DNA of 64,000 bases from Paenibacillus daejeonensis DSM 15491 (GCF_000378385.1 NZ_KB899659.1:709418-773417); one strand, 5' to 3'. Shown: positions 35,497 through 43,103, counted from the stretch's first letter. The notes: generated by a model from the sequence alone, not told the origin. Translations and numbers: made by a program.

Positions 35497-35566
35497 AAAT
35501 TCACCCTCTTTAAAATTTTGTATTTTCCCACATTATTATATTGACGACGTCATGGCCCTTTAGGTT

Positions 35567-36337
35567 TTAGTCCAAGGAAGTTCTGGAAGCAGCCATTGCA
35601 TTTAAGGCATTCTCAAAATAGCTATATACTTCATCTGCAATTGCAAGAAACTCTTCAACACATACACTATTACAATCCAAGTAACAAGCGTACAGATAAT
35701 CAACTAAAGCGGAGTCAATCTCACAATAGTTTACTATGGCATTCTTCATCATACTAAAGTCATCTTGCCACACACCTGTGTCTACTAAAACCAAAGAGTA
35801 TAAGGCACGAATTAATCTCTTCGAGTAACCTTTAATATATCTGGTTTTCATAGTATTATCATTAGCATTAGAAAGTAAACGATGTATACGAACTACTTCC
35901 TCCTTGGTCTCTTTATTCAAGTCTAGAATAAACGCTGGCGAAATAAGTATTGGTGGTACTTCTTCACCAACGTCATGACCGTATATGCACACACAAATTA
36001 TCTTGACCCAAAAGCCCCACTCATTCGGTTTACTTAATACATCGTCCATCGAGCAAATTGTCGTATCAATCTTAGTTAATACGGGATACTCTTCAAGAAG
36101 CCTGTCTTTTATTTTTGACAATCTTTCGTGATCCACAACTTTGGTATTCATACAAACAATAGTAAAATCTGCATCTGACTTAAAAGGTGTAGCCGTTCCT
36201 TTTGGAATCGAGCCACACATATAAATGCTATGAATCTTATCTTTGAATTCGGCAAGTATATGATCTATGTACTTATCAACAAAATCTTTATATTCACTTT
36301 GAATTTCAATTCTATTTATAACTTTTTGTAGTATCAT
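35567..36337 (-). CDS. Nucleotidyltransferase domain protein
   Basis: A 256-residue protein, ATG 36337 with GGAGG close upstream. The nucleotidyltransferase signature is CGSIPKGTATPFKSDADFTI near 41-60, in the GSxxxGxxxxxSDxD form, with a downstream Asp in KIDTTICSMDD. The C-terminal half is helical. The arrangement resembles ANT/MNT-type transferases; substrate not assigned. Upstream lies a degenerate attC-like element. Confidence 0.75.
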   Translation of the reverse strand: MILQKVINRIEIQSEYKDFVDKYIDHILAEFKDKIHSIYMCGSIPKGTATPFKSDADFTIVCMNTKVVDHERLSKIKDRLLEEYPVLTKIDTTICSMDDVLSKPNEWGFWVKIICVCIYGHDVGEEVPPILISPAFILDLNKETKEEVVRIHRLLSNANDNTMKTRYIKGYSKRLIRALYSLVLVDTGVWQDDFSMMKNAIVNYCEIDSALVDYLYACYLDCNSVCVEEFLAIADEVYSYFENALNAMAASRTSLD

Positions 36338-36371
36338 ATAGCCTCCTAAACTAAGAAATTATTTGGGCCAA

Positions 36372-36484
36372 GATTCGTACGTTCAGGCTGTGCAAAAGTT
36401 GTCTGCTTGAACCAGCTTCCTCGAATACCCTCGGGCAGACCAAGGGACTACTTTCTCACAGCGTGAATGTTTTGTTATGCGATG
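36372..36484. repeat. Degenerate attC-like element between genes
   Basis: This spacer shares GCTTCCTCG, AGACCAAG, CTCAC-GCGT-AAT and TGTTAT-CGA, in the same order, with the element at 37270-37443. It ends in GTTATGCGA (36474-36482). The left core found in the other copy is not recognisable here. It sits between the 3' end of the RDD gene and the 5' end of the nucleotidyltransferase gene, as a cassette spacer would. Confidence 0.45.
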
Positions 36485-36505
36485 AATCACTCTACTCCGA
36501 ATATG

Positions 36506-37228
36506 CTAAAAATCAATATGGTTTATCTTCCATTTTTCATTAGGAACCTTAGACAATTGAACTACAATCTTAAGGTCACCTTTGTCACCTTTCACTTTAA
36601 TTTTGTAATTTGCATTCCCATATCCATTACTTTTATTTATACTACCTGAGGGAAAAAAGCCAAACCCATTAAACTCACCGATTTTTTCCTTAATAGTTAC
36701 ATCATTCTCAATGTGGATGATTGCAGTTTTGTAAGAAGCATCTTGTTTAATCATAAATGTGATTCCTAAGATGAATAATGAACCTATCACAGTTAATGAA
36801 CCTAGAACTCTAATTATATTACTGGTTCTATCCTTATTCTCTACTATGAAAACATCAAGTCCATTTATAATATCTCCTTGTCTACGTTTGTCTGTAGAAA
36901 ACAAAACATTAATTAGGTCCCTAGGCCAATTGAATGAAATTCTATTCCGATCTATCAGTTTACGTCTGTTGGGCAGCTGATAGCTCTCCACTTCTCGTAT
37001 ACCAATGTTGAAAATTCTCTTACCAACACTCTGACCATTAAATATATCTTTGAATATTAGTAAGAATACACCTCCAATAGTTGTAATTAATGTGACTATT
37101 AAAGAAAATATTTCATGCCTTTCAAGCCAATTAATAACAATAAAAGTTAGACTAATTGTCATAAAGACAGTTAGGTATGTGTCTATCATCCCCGCAAGAA
37201 AACGAACGTTTCTGGGTGCTCTTCTCAT
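36506..37228 (-). CDS. RDD family membrane protein
   Basis: A 240-residue protein. I chose ATG 37228 (MRRAPRN), preceded by GAGGAAAA; an upstream ATG at 37273 lies inside the attC-like repeat and is less likely. The RDD signature begins RRAPRNVRFLAGMIDTYL, and GQSVGKRIFNIGI follows the second helix. A third helix near residues 135-155 is followed by an extracytoplasmic tail. RDD proteins are proposed transporters or ion-related membrane proteins. Confidence 0.8.
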   Translation of the reverse strand: MRRAPRNVRFLAGMIDTYLTVFMTISLTFIVINWLERHEIFSLIVTLITTIGGVFLLIFKDIFNGQSVGKRIFNIGIREVESYQLPNRRKLIDRNRISFNWPRDLINVLFSTDKRRQGDIINGLDVFIVENKDRTSNIIRVLGSLTVIGSLFILGITFMIKQDASYKTAIIHIENDVTIKEKIGEFNGFGFFPSGSINKSNGYGNANYKIKVKGDKGDLKIVVQLSKVPNEKWKINHIDF

Positions 37229-37269
37229 ATATTTTCCTCGATTCGAGTGATTCAATTTAGTTATCTTTC

Positions 37270-37443
37270 GCATAACATCGTTGCATTTACGAATCCGAGA
37301 GGCTTAGGCTGCCCGCGAAGCGGTCATCATGTCAGGTCGCCAGACTTAGCCCCCGCAGGGTTTTCCGGCTGATTCTGCTTCCTCGCTTCATAACTTCTGT
37401 CGGACCAAGCGCGAACGCTCACCGCGTTAATCTGGTGTTATCC
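37270..37443. repeat. attC-like inverted-repeat element
   Basis: A 174-nt spacer bounded by GCATAAC (37270-37276) and GTTATCC (37437-37443), near-complementary ends resembling attC R''/R' cores. Inside, ATTTACG and its partner CGTTAAT form a second weak box pair, and GGCTTAGG pairs imperfectly with ACTTAGCC, so the bottom strand can fold into a long hairpin. It follows the DUF5071 gene and precedes the RDD gene, both minus strand. Half of it is shared with the element at 36.4 kb. Confidence 0.5.
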
Positions 37444-37472
37444 GAAGTGATTGGCTTCCGTGTTCATCATTA

Positions 37473-37865
37473 TCAATCGTTCATTTCTTCTAATATCTCT
37501 TGAGCAGTGATATGCACTTCTTCTAGTTCCTCCCCTTTAGTAGGTCTGTGAGCAATTCTTTCAAGTTGTTCTCTTAAACTCTCTTTTAAATCTACTGGTA
37601 AATCTATCACAAAGTATCTTAGACACCATTCTTTCCAAAGATCGTCCTGGCCAGCAAGAACATTATTTACGAAAGGTAATGCTTCATGAGGAATAGTCAA
37701 TAAAAGTTTTGATACCTCATTTGCAATTGGCCAGTTTATATCTTGTAGCCATTCTAGTAATTCCGGCACTATTTTTGTGAGTTCATCTCTGTCTAACCTT
37801 TTTAAATTATATACACTTTCAAAATCATGTTTATCTTTTGGCAATAGATCTTTAGAATTACTCAT
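37473..37865 (-). CDS. DUF5071 protein
   Basis: A 130-residue protein, ATG 37865 with AAGGAGG upstream. It matches the DUF5071 family pattern: LLPKDKHDFESVYNLKRL, LLEWLQDINWPIANEVSKLL and LWKEWCLRYFVIDLP. The family is helical and without known function, often found near toxin-immunity or cassette-type genes. It is an intact paralogue of the frameshifted copy at 26046-26428. Confidence 0.8.
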   Translation of the reverse strand: MSNSKDLLPKDKHDFESVYNLKRLDRDELTKIVPELLEWLQDINWPIANEVSKLLLTIPHEALPFVNNVLAGQDDLWKEWCLRYFVIDLPVDLKESLREQLERIAHRPTKGEELEEVHITAQEILEEMND

Positions 37866-37885
37866 GCCAATATACCTCCTTCTAT

Positions 37886-38017
37886 TTACAATAATCGCTG
37901 CTTAGACAACCATCTGCATGACTGCTTGGAATTGATGGCTTCAATATCTGTAGGCCTCAAACTGTTTAACGTAATTGTGATGTACTGATCATTTTCCTTG
38001 TGAATCCATACCTCCAT
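37886..38017 (-). pseudogene. Possible N-terminal fragment of a tyrosine recombinase
   Basis: A 43-codon frame from ATG 38017 reads MEVWIHKENDQYITITLNSL ... DIEAINSKQSCRWLSKQRLL and then stops. The pattern 'strand, helix, CRW' resembles the small domain that precedes the SAM-like domain of some XerC/integrase proteins, where GRxW is typical. The catalytic domain is absent. The ribosome site is weak. The assignment rests on pattern memory only. Confidence 0.3.
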
Positions 38018-38053
38018 AATACATCTCTATCATACCAAATTTATCTAAATAAC

Positions 38054-38266
38054 CTAACAAAAAAGAGATTCTCCCCCTGCTCCAAGCAGGCTTTGAATCT
38101 CCGAAGCTTTCGGATGATTTCTATTCTTCGTGTTCTTTAGTAGCAAGCCCAACCACCACTCGATTAGCCGATGTAAAAATCCTATCTTGTCTCCAGATAG
38201 ACGATGAACACTTTCAATCTTCTCCCCATTTCGACCAGGCCATTTGATGAGGTGGAGATCATCCAA
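38054..38266 (-). CDS. Doubtful small open frame, possible gene remnant
   Basis: A 70-codon frame starting at TTG 38266 directly after an in-frame TAG, without a ribosome site. DDLHLIKWPGRNGEKIESVH and KIGFLHRLIEWWLGLLL have protein-like composition. Its last 16 codons lie inside a strong terminator hairpin (38059-38101), so it is at best the end of a decayed gene. No family recognised. Confidence 0.25.
   Translation of the reverse strand: MDDLHLIKWPGRNGEKIESVHRLSGDKIGFLHRLIEWWLGLLLKNTKNRNHPKASEIQSLLGAGGESLFC
38059..38101 (-). terminator. Rho-independent terminator, minus strand
   Basis: On the minus strand GAGATTC pairs with GAATCTC, and CCTGCT with AGCAGG inside it, followed directly by TTTTTT (38059-38064 as A on the plus strand). 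It should end transcription coming from the phosphotransferase gene at 38431-39228. Confidence 0.75.
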
Positions 38267-38430
38267 CTATATACATGACTACAACGAAAATTGGTGTGAC
38301 AGAACCGTAATAGGAGCTTGAGTATTGACCTTTTAACTCCCGCAGCTCAACTTGGGCTGAGCCCTCCACCAGAAATGATAAAACCAAGTTATTTAAACTG
38401 CTCAAGTATAACAACTTTTCCACGAGCCAA

Positions 38431-39228
38431 CTACCCGATCCTTTTTCTTATTAATTCCACAAGTTCTTGTTTTTCAACTTCCGGTATCCGTTCATTTAGA
38501 CGAGCCGCTGCAACTGGAATCATCCAATCATCTACTTCATGTTTACTTATCATTGAATTCTTAAGATATTCATCTAGATATTTACTTGAGATTAGATGTC
38601 TTATTTGAGATCCGATCGTTGATATTAACTTTGGTGTTTTTTCAGATAGTCTACCGAGCTTTAGAATTAAAAATGACCTTGCAACATCTCCTGCCGGATT
38701 CCCTTCCATCCCCGTCATCCAGTCAATTATCCACTCATTCTGTTCACTAAGTATGATATTATCTGGATGGAAATCTCCATGGCATAATTTCGTATCATCT
38801 TTTAATTGATTCATGTGATTAAAGATCTGTTGCTTCTCTTTAGCTAATAGTATCGGAGCCTGAATAATTCTTTCACTGAGTACTTCTTTTTGTTTTGGAA
38901 TATTAGAAATCGTATGGCTATGTATGCGAAGATGAATTCGGGCCAGCCTAATAGCTTCTCTACTTAACCTCCAAAATTTCTTGGAGATGAGATTAAGCAT
39001 CGTCATCCCATGTACTCTAGTGTAGATGATGCCTATTCGACCATTGTACTCCGTTATATTAATAGGTGCTGGGCAATCAATTCCTAATTTATAAACACTA
39101 TTGCTGATAGCAAATTCCTCGTGTATCAATTGTTCCGGCAAATCAGCATTAAATAATTTCAGAACTTGATGATCGCCCAAAGATAAGATGTCTGCTGATC
39201 TTCCAGATGCAATTACTGTATACTTCAT
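38431..39228 (-). CDS. APH-family phosphotransferase
   Basis: A 265-residue protein, ATG 39228 with AAGGGGG upstream. The kinase fold shows VIASGRSADILSLGDHQVLK at the start (glycine loop and Lys), then KLCHGDFHPDNIIL near 155 (catalytic HxDxxxxN) and EWIIDWMTGMEGNPAGDVAR near 175 (metal-binding Asp). The canonical motifs are intact. It could phosphorylate an aminoglycoside or another alcohol; substrate unknown. Confidence 0.85.
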   Translation of the reverse strand: MKYTVIASGRSADILSLGDHQVLKLFNADLPEQLIHEEFAISNSVYKLGIDCPAPINITEYNGRIGIIYTRVHGMTMLNLISKKFWRLSREAIRLARIHLRIHSHTISNIPKQKEVLSERIIQAPILLAKEKQQIFNHMNQLKDDTKLCHGDFHPDNIILSEQNEWIIDWMTGMEGNPAGDVARSFLILKLGRLSEKTPKLISTIGSQIRHLISSKYLDEYLKNSMISKHEVDDWMIPVAAARLNERIPEVEKQELVELIRKRIG

Positions 39229-39303
39229 GCTGCGCCCCCTTCGCTATTATTACACCTACATTTGCGGCTTAGCGTACCTTTATAGGTCTAGGATAACGGG
39301 CTA

Positions 39304-39681
39304 TTATACATTACCTTCCCTCAAATGATTTTCAATCTGTGCCATATGGTGTTTGTTATGCCATATGAATCGTTGCAGCGCTTTTTCCAATGTGATTTCA
39401 CCCAACACTTCGGTTTGGATCGTCCGTTTAAATAGGTTGGGATCAAGCTCAATCAGTAAGTGAAAAAAACGAAAATGGAGCATTTCCAGAAGCAGGATCG
39501 AATTATCTATGGGCAAGGTCTGATAATCATTCAGCTCTGCCCATAAGTCTTCTCGGTAAGTATTTGCAAGGGGATTATCCTCGGTTAATCCTCACTTAAT
39601 CCATATGAGATGACCCAACTCGTTGCTCATAAGATTAATATCTGGTTGAAATTGGCCAATGGGGAATCTAACTGGATCCAT
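39304..39681 (-). pseudogene. Internally deleted YfiT/BstA-like DinB protein
   Basis: The frame from ATG 39681 begins MDPVRFPIGQFQPD, the usual start of YfiT/BstA-type bacillithiol transferases. It reaches TGA at 39592-39594 after about 29 codons. The same frame then resumes with LTEDNPLANTYREDLWAELN ... EITLEKALQRFIWHNKHHMA, the C-terminal half including the last His pair. About 55 residues that normally lie between, including the first metal His, are absent. This is an internal deletion plus a stop, so the gene is not functional. Confidence 0.7.
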
Positions 39682-39750
39682 TTTGTTATCTCCTCTTTTA
39701 TTCGATTTTGAATCTCCAGTTTTTCGGATGTCGTTTCAATTTTAAAGCTG

Positions 39751-39936
39751 TAACGGCCACCACAGCGGCTATTTGGCCCGAAATCAGGGGTTTGAAATTC
39801 TAACGGCCATATAATTCGTTATTGCACCGTCCGAGGTTAATTTGTTAGTCATTTCGTTGAAATAAGTGCTCCTGTGGCCGTTAGAGGAGAATACTAGCTA
39901 AAAATGGGGAAATAAGCGCTCCTGTGGCCGTTAGCG
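39751..39936. repeat. Dispersed 'GAAATAAGCGCTCCTGTGG' repeat family
   Basis: Two direct copies begin at 39859 and 39909 (GAAATAAG[T/C]GCTCCTGTGG followed by CCGTTAG). A diverged copy in the opposite orientation lies at 39751-39779, and a partial one starts at 39801 with TAACGGCC. Copies are about 28 nt, and the two direct ones are 50 nt apart. No gene is seen from 39682 to 40089. The sequence between 39945 and 40070 is pyrimidine-rich on the plus strand with repeated ACTCTACTCT-like words. Confidence 0.65.
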
Positions 39937-40089
39937 GAAAAACCTGCTCTGCCACTCAACTCTGCTGCTGCCTGGCCACGGTTTTACTCTACTCTGCCCC
40001 CTACTCCGCTACTGTCTGCCTCCCCTGCTCTTACTCTACTCTAATCCTACTCCGCTATTCCCACCAACTGCACCTTACCATGAAAATGC

Positions 40090-40136
40090 AAAAACCCCCT
40101 TCATCTAGCCTGTCATCGTAGGCTGGACAAAGGAGG
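40090..40136 (-). terminator. Terminator of the tRNA operon
   Basis: On the minus strand a long stem (CCTCCTTTGTCCAGCCT with AGGCTAGATGAAGGGGG, one mismatch and G-U-type tolerance) is followed by TTTTTGC. It lies about 60 nt after the last tRNA and should end the three-tRNA transcript. Confidence 0.7.
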
Positions 40137-40197
40137 TCAATGTGTCGAGCATTATGTATAGATGTCGTCCATAAGAGCAAAGCTCATAGAAATCATA

Positions 40198-40286
40198 TGG
40201 TGCCGAGGACGGGGGTCGAACCCGTACGATGGTCACCCATCGCAGGATTTTAAGTCCTGTGCGTCTGCCAATTCCGCCACCCCGGC
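40198..40286 (-). tRNA. tRNA-Leu (UAA)
   Basis: An 89-nt cloverleaf with a class II long variable arm. The acceptor stem starts GCCGGGG and ends CCTCGGCA with encoded CCA. The anticodon loop ACTTAAAAT gives UAA, which reads UUA. It is the last gene of the three-tRNA operon. A 32-nt segment of this gene (D-arm end to anticodon arm) is duplicated at 41467-41498 in opposite orientation. Confidence 0.95.
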
Positions 40287-40310
40287 ATGGTGTCATAAAT
40301 GGTCACAGCA

Positions 40311-40387
40311 TGGTGGGCCCTGAGGGACTCGAACCCCCGACCAATCGGTTATGAGCCGACCGCTCTAACCAACTGAGCTAAGGGCCC
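40311..40387 (-). tRNA. tRNA-Ile2 (CAU, lysidine-modified)
   Basis: A 77-nt cloverleaf with acceptor GGGCCCT/AGGGCCC and encoded CCA. The anticodon is CAT in the context GGCTCATAACC, and the D arm reads AGCTCAGTTGGTTAGAGC. This matches the minor Ile tRNA of Bacillales, whose C34 is changed to lysidine by TilS, rather than elongator tRNA-Met, whose anticodon arm differs. The identity rests on comparison from memory. Confidence 0.85.
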
Positions 40388-40410
40388 TAAAAAGGGATTC
40401 CAACATGTGA

Positions 40411-40494
<84 letters not shown>

Positions 40495-40536
40495 ATGGTT
40501 TCAATTGTGAGTCATTTACGAATGGCGACAAGATAT

Positions 40537-40566
40537 AATATACTACAGGAGCCAAGCGAAAGTCAA
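40537..40566 (-). promoter_or_regulatory. Sigma-A promoter of the tRNA operon
   Basis: On the minus strand TTGACT (40561-40566) and TATATT (40537-40542) are 18 nt apart, about 40 nt before the initiator tRNA. The rest of 40567-40887 holds no gene that I can support. Confidence 0.8.
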
Positions 40567-40887
40567 CCATTTTTTGACGATTTCTGACCTTGGCTCGCCA
40601 ATATGTATTCTCAAGTTACTGTATATACCGAACCCCGTATCTCCCCCGCCGGGAACGGAAAATCTCGACCTCTTTGGGACTCTCATAGCCGTATAGCCAC
40701 CAGTCGTTCTCCATTCGCTGCACGAGGCAGCTTGCCTGGAATTTGGTCTCATACAATCGCACCCAATAGATCCACCGCACCTGTCATCCCTCCAACATTT
40801 GTTAGTTCTAGCCTGCCCATTCTTCACAATATCAAGCCATATTGGGCATACTTGACTTATACTCTCAGCGGAAAAGGAGACTTCACT

Positions 40888-41400
40888 ATGCAGATCGGAC
40901 TGGTTATTTTCCCGTCCCGCACCGTCCAGGACTTTGCCAACAGCTGGCGCAAACGGCTAGACCCGCGTTACAGTGCCATTCAACCGCATCTAACCCTTCG
41001 TGCAGGGCTTCAGATCAGCGAGGAGGAGCTCGCCGTAATCACCACCCAATTGGAGCAAGCAGCGGCCACACAACCGCCGTTCTCCATCCGTTACGACCGC
41101 GCGTCCACCTTCTATCCGGTGAGTCAGGTGATCTATCTGGCTCTGGAGGATCCTCAGCCAGTCATCGCACTCCGTGAAGCATTGTGCACGGGTCATTTGG
41201 CAGAGACATCAACGCCCTATGTATATACGCCACATGTCACCCTTGGCCAGGAGCTCTCGCCTGATGAGCTGCATGATGTCCATGCCAGCATCCGTCAGAG
41301 CGCGATCGATTTTACCGACCGAGTAGACCGGGTCCACTTGCTCTATCAGACTGCCAACGGTTCCTGGACGGCGTATCAATCCTTTTTGCTGCGAGGGTAG
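40888..41400 (+). CDS. 2'-5' RNA ligase-like protein (YjcG type)
   Basis: A 170-residue protein. The frame opens at 40603 but ATG 40888 has GGAG 8 nt upstream and begins the domain (MQIGLVIFP). The two catalytic HxT motifs are HLTLRA near 35 and HVTLGQ near 116, as in the 2H phosphoesterase/LigT superfamily. Bacillales YjcG-type members have no clear substrate. It is the only plus-strand gene between the germination operon and the yteA-like gene. Confidence 0.85.
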   Translation: MQIGLVIFPSRTVQDFANSWRKRLDPRYSAIQPHLTLRAGLQISEEELAVITTQLEQAAATQPPFSIRYDRASTFYPVSQVIYLALEDPQPVIALREALCTGHLAETSTPYVYTPHVTLGQELSPDELHDVHASIRQSAIDFTDRVDRVHLLYQTANGSWTAYQSFLLRG

Positions 41401-41466
41401 CGTCAACAAGAGATCAGCAAGAGATATCTTCTCATCCCTCACGCTCCACACCATATTGCCAGTACA

Positions 41467-41498
41467 GCAGACGCACAGGACTTAAAATCCTGCGATGG
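41467..41498 (+). repeat. 32-nt duplicate of the tRNA-Leu anticodon arm
   Basis: This plus-strand segment is identical to 32 nt of the minus-strand tRNA-Leu at 40198-40286, spanning the end of the D arm and the whole anticodon arm (key bases ACTTAAAATCC). It cannot form a tRNA on its own. Such partial tRNA copies are typically left where elements integrate at tRNA genes. Confidence 0.8.
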
Positions 41499-41539
41499 TC
41501 TCGGGTGTACACATATTAACAATCGCATCCTACATCGCA

Positions 41540-41576
41540 AAGAGCCCGCCATCCTCTCAAGGGATCGCGGGCTCTT
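41540..41576. terminator. Bidirectional terminator-like hairpin
   Basis: AAGAGCCCGC (41540-41549) and GCGGGCTCTT (41567-41576) form a perfect 10-bp stem with a 17-nt loop, just after the stop of the ABC operon's last gene (41596) and convergent with the plus-strand gene ending at 41400. T-tracts are short on both strands. Confidence 0.65.
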
Positions 41577-41595
41577 CCTGTATTCTTTCTGTATG

Positions 41596-43098
41596 TTACC
41601 CGGCTGGAGCCGGCTGCACTTCTACTGAGCCGCCTTCCTCCGTGCCGCCGCCAGCTGAGGCATCCGGATTAGTCTTCATTTGCTGCAGTGCGGCATCGCC
41701 CTTGGTCTCCCACTCGGCGAGCGCTTCCTGCGCGGTCTTCTTGCCTTCAATGACTTCCTGGAACAGCGGCTGTCCCATGGAAGTTACCTCATAGATGTTC
41801 GGATACTTGCGGTACGCCGCTTCCATCTCCATACTCATTGGCTGGGAAGGCTCCATGGTGTAGAACGCCGCCATGTTGTAATCCAGGCCTTCACGCGGCT
41901 TCAGGAACTGCTGGCGAGCGACCATCTCGTTGACACTGCGGGATCTCAGCTTCGCCCATGCTTCGCTATTGACGAATTTGATATATTCCCACGCATCATC
42001 CGGGTTCTGCGCCTTGGCGTTGATGCCCATGAGCGCGCTCAGCATAATATTGCCTCCAACGCCTGGCTTCTCCGGATGCTCAGGTACGGTGACCACATCC
42101 CAGTCGATCATTTCGAAGCCCTCCACGCTGCCTTCGCTCTGCTGAGCCCGCTTCAGATCATTAAGATAGTAGTAGTCGCCAATCATCATCGCCACTTTGC
42201 CGCTCAAGAACGCATCGTGCTCGAAGGGGCTCATCGGACGGTCCACCGTCATACTGCTCTGCATGTCCATGGACGTTGGAATAATCTTGTCGCGATACAA
42301 GCCGCTGATTGTCTCCCACGCGTTGGTCCACTGGTCGGAATTAACCAGCATTTTTTCAACCTTATCATCGAACACCTTCAGCTGCAGCGGATCCACATAC
42401 GTCTGCAGATCCCAGAAGCCATCGCCGCCCCAACGGTTCATCATGAAGCCGTATTTGCGATCCTCGCCTTCGCCAGCAGTCACCAGACGGGCTTTGTTGA
42501 AGACATCCGGCCACTGCATGCCATCCGTAGGCGGCTCAACGCCAGCATCACTGAAGATTTTTTTGTTATAGTATAGTGCAGACGATGTGAATGTAGGGGT
42601 CAGGGCAAAGATATTGCCATCACCAGCCGTCTTAATACCCTTGAGCACTGTTGGGACATAGTCGTCCACACTGAATCCATCCTCCTGCATGAGCGGATCG
42701 AGCTGCTTCAGCGAGTTGTCCTGGACCAGGCGCCGCAGCATATTGTACTCGACCACCACGACGTCGACAGGATTGTCACCATTCAGCATCTTCTGCATCT
42801 CTTCATACGGGTCCGGCTGTTCTTGCTGCTGATCCGGCATCGCATAACGCATATTGCTATAATCAATGGCAGGCACGATTTGAATCTCAATATTGTTATT
42901 ATTGAACTCATACATATCCGTGTATTGCTGACGGAACCACGGTTCATTCTCTTCGCCGCCGTACAATACGCCGATTCTCAGCACACGGTTCTCCGCCGTC
43001 GAAGTACCGCCATCCCCCGTACAGGCCGCCAGCAGCGGGACCAGCAAGGTCATTGTCAGGCCTGTAGACATCCATTTGCGCCATGGTTGTTTTCTCAT
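41596..43098 (-). CDS. Lipoprotein extracellular solute-binding protein
   Basis: A 500-residue protein, ATG 43098 with GGAGGGG upstream. The signal ends VPLLAAC with lipidated Cys at 26, followed by a Gly/Ser/Thr linker. The body has the family 1 sugar-type binding-protein pattern: LRIGVLYGGEENEP, DVVVVEYNMLRRLVQDNSLK, ALYYNKKIFSDAGVEPPTDG and DDAWEYIKFVNSEAWAKL. It starts 5 nt after the stop of the second ATPase gene (43104), so it belongs to the exporter-like operon. There is no import permease next to it. The ligand is unknown. Confidence 0.85.
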   Translation of the reverse strand: MRKQPWRKWMSTGLTMTLLVPLLAACTGDGGTSTAENRVLRIGVLYGGEENEPWFRQQYTDMYEFNNNNIEIQIVPAIDYSNMRYAMPDQQQEQPDPYEEMQKMLNGDNPVDVVVVEYNMLRRLVQDNSLKQLDPLMQEDGFSVDDYVPTVLKGIKTAGDGNIFALTPTFTSSALYYNKKIFSDAGVEPPTDGMQWPDVFNKARLVTAGEGEDRKYGFMMNRWGGDGFWDLQTYVDPLQLKVFDDKVEKMLVNSDQWTNAWETISGLYRDKIIPTSMDMQSSMTVDRPMSPFEHDAFLSGKVAMMIGDYYYLNDLKRAQQSEGSVEGFEMIDWDVVTVPEHPEKPGVGGNIMLSALMGINAKAQNPDDAWEYIKFVNSEAWAKLRSRSVNEMVARQQFLKPREGLDYNMAAFYTMEPSQPMSMEMEAAYRKYPNIYEVTSMGQPLFQEVIEGKKTAQEALAEWETKGDAALQQMKTNPDASAGGGTEEGGSVEVQPAPAG

Positions 43099-43103
43099 TT
43101 TCT

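Noticed and set aside
235-39681. Prophage, insertion sequence or CRISPR in the island
   Set aside because: No phage structural genes, no complete transposase and no regularly spaced repeat array were seen on either strand.
40311-40387. Reading the second tRNA as elongator tRNA-Met
   Set aside because: The anticodon arm and D arm fit tRNA-Ile2 better; elongator Met tRNAs of Bacillales have a different acceptor and anticodon stem.
40543-40827. 94-codon minus-strand frame upstream of the tRNAs
   Set aside because: It covers the tRNA operon promoter, has no ribosome site and no protein-like pattern.
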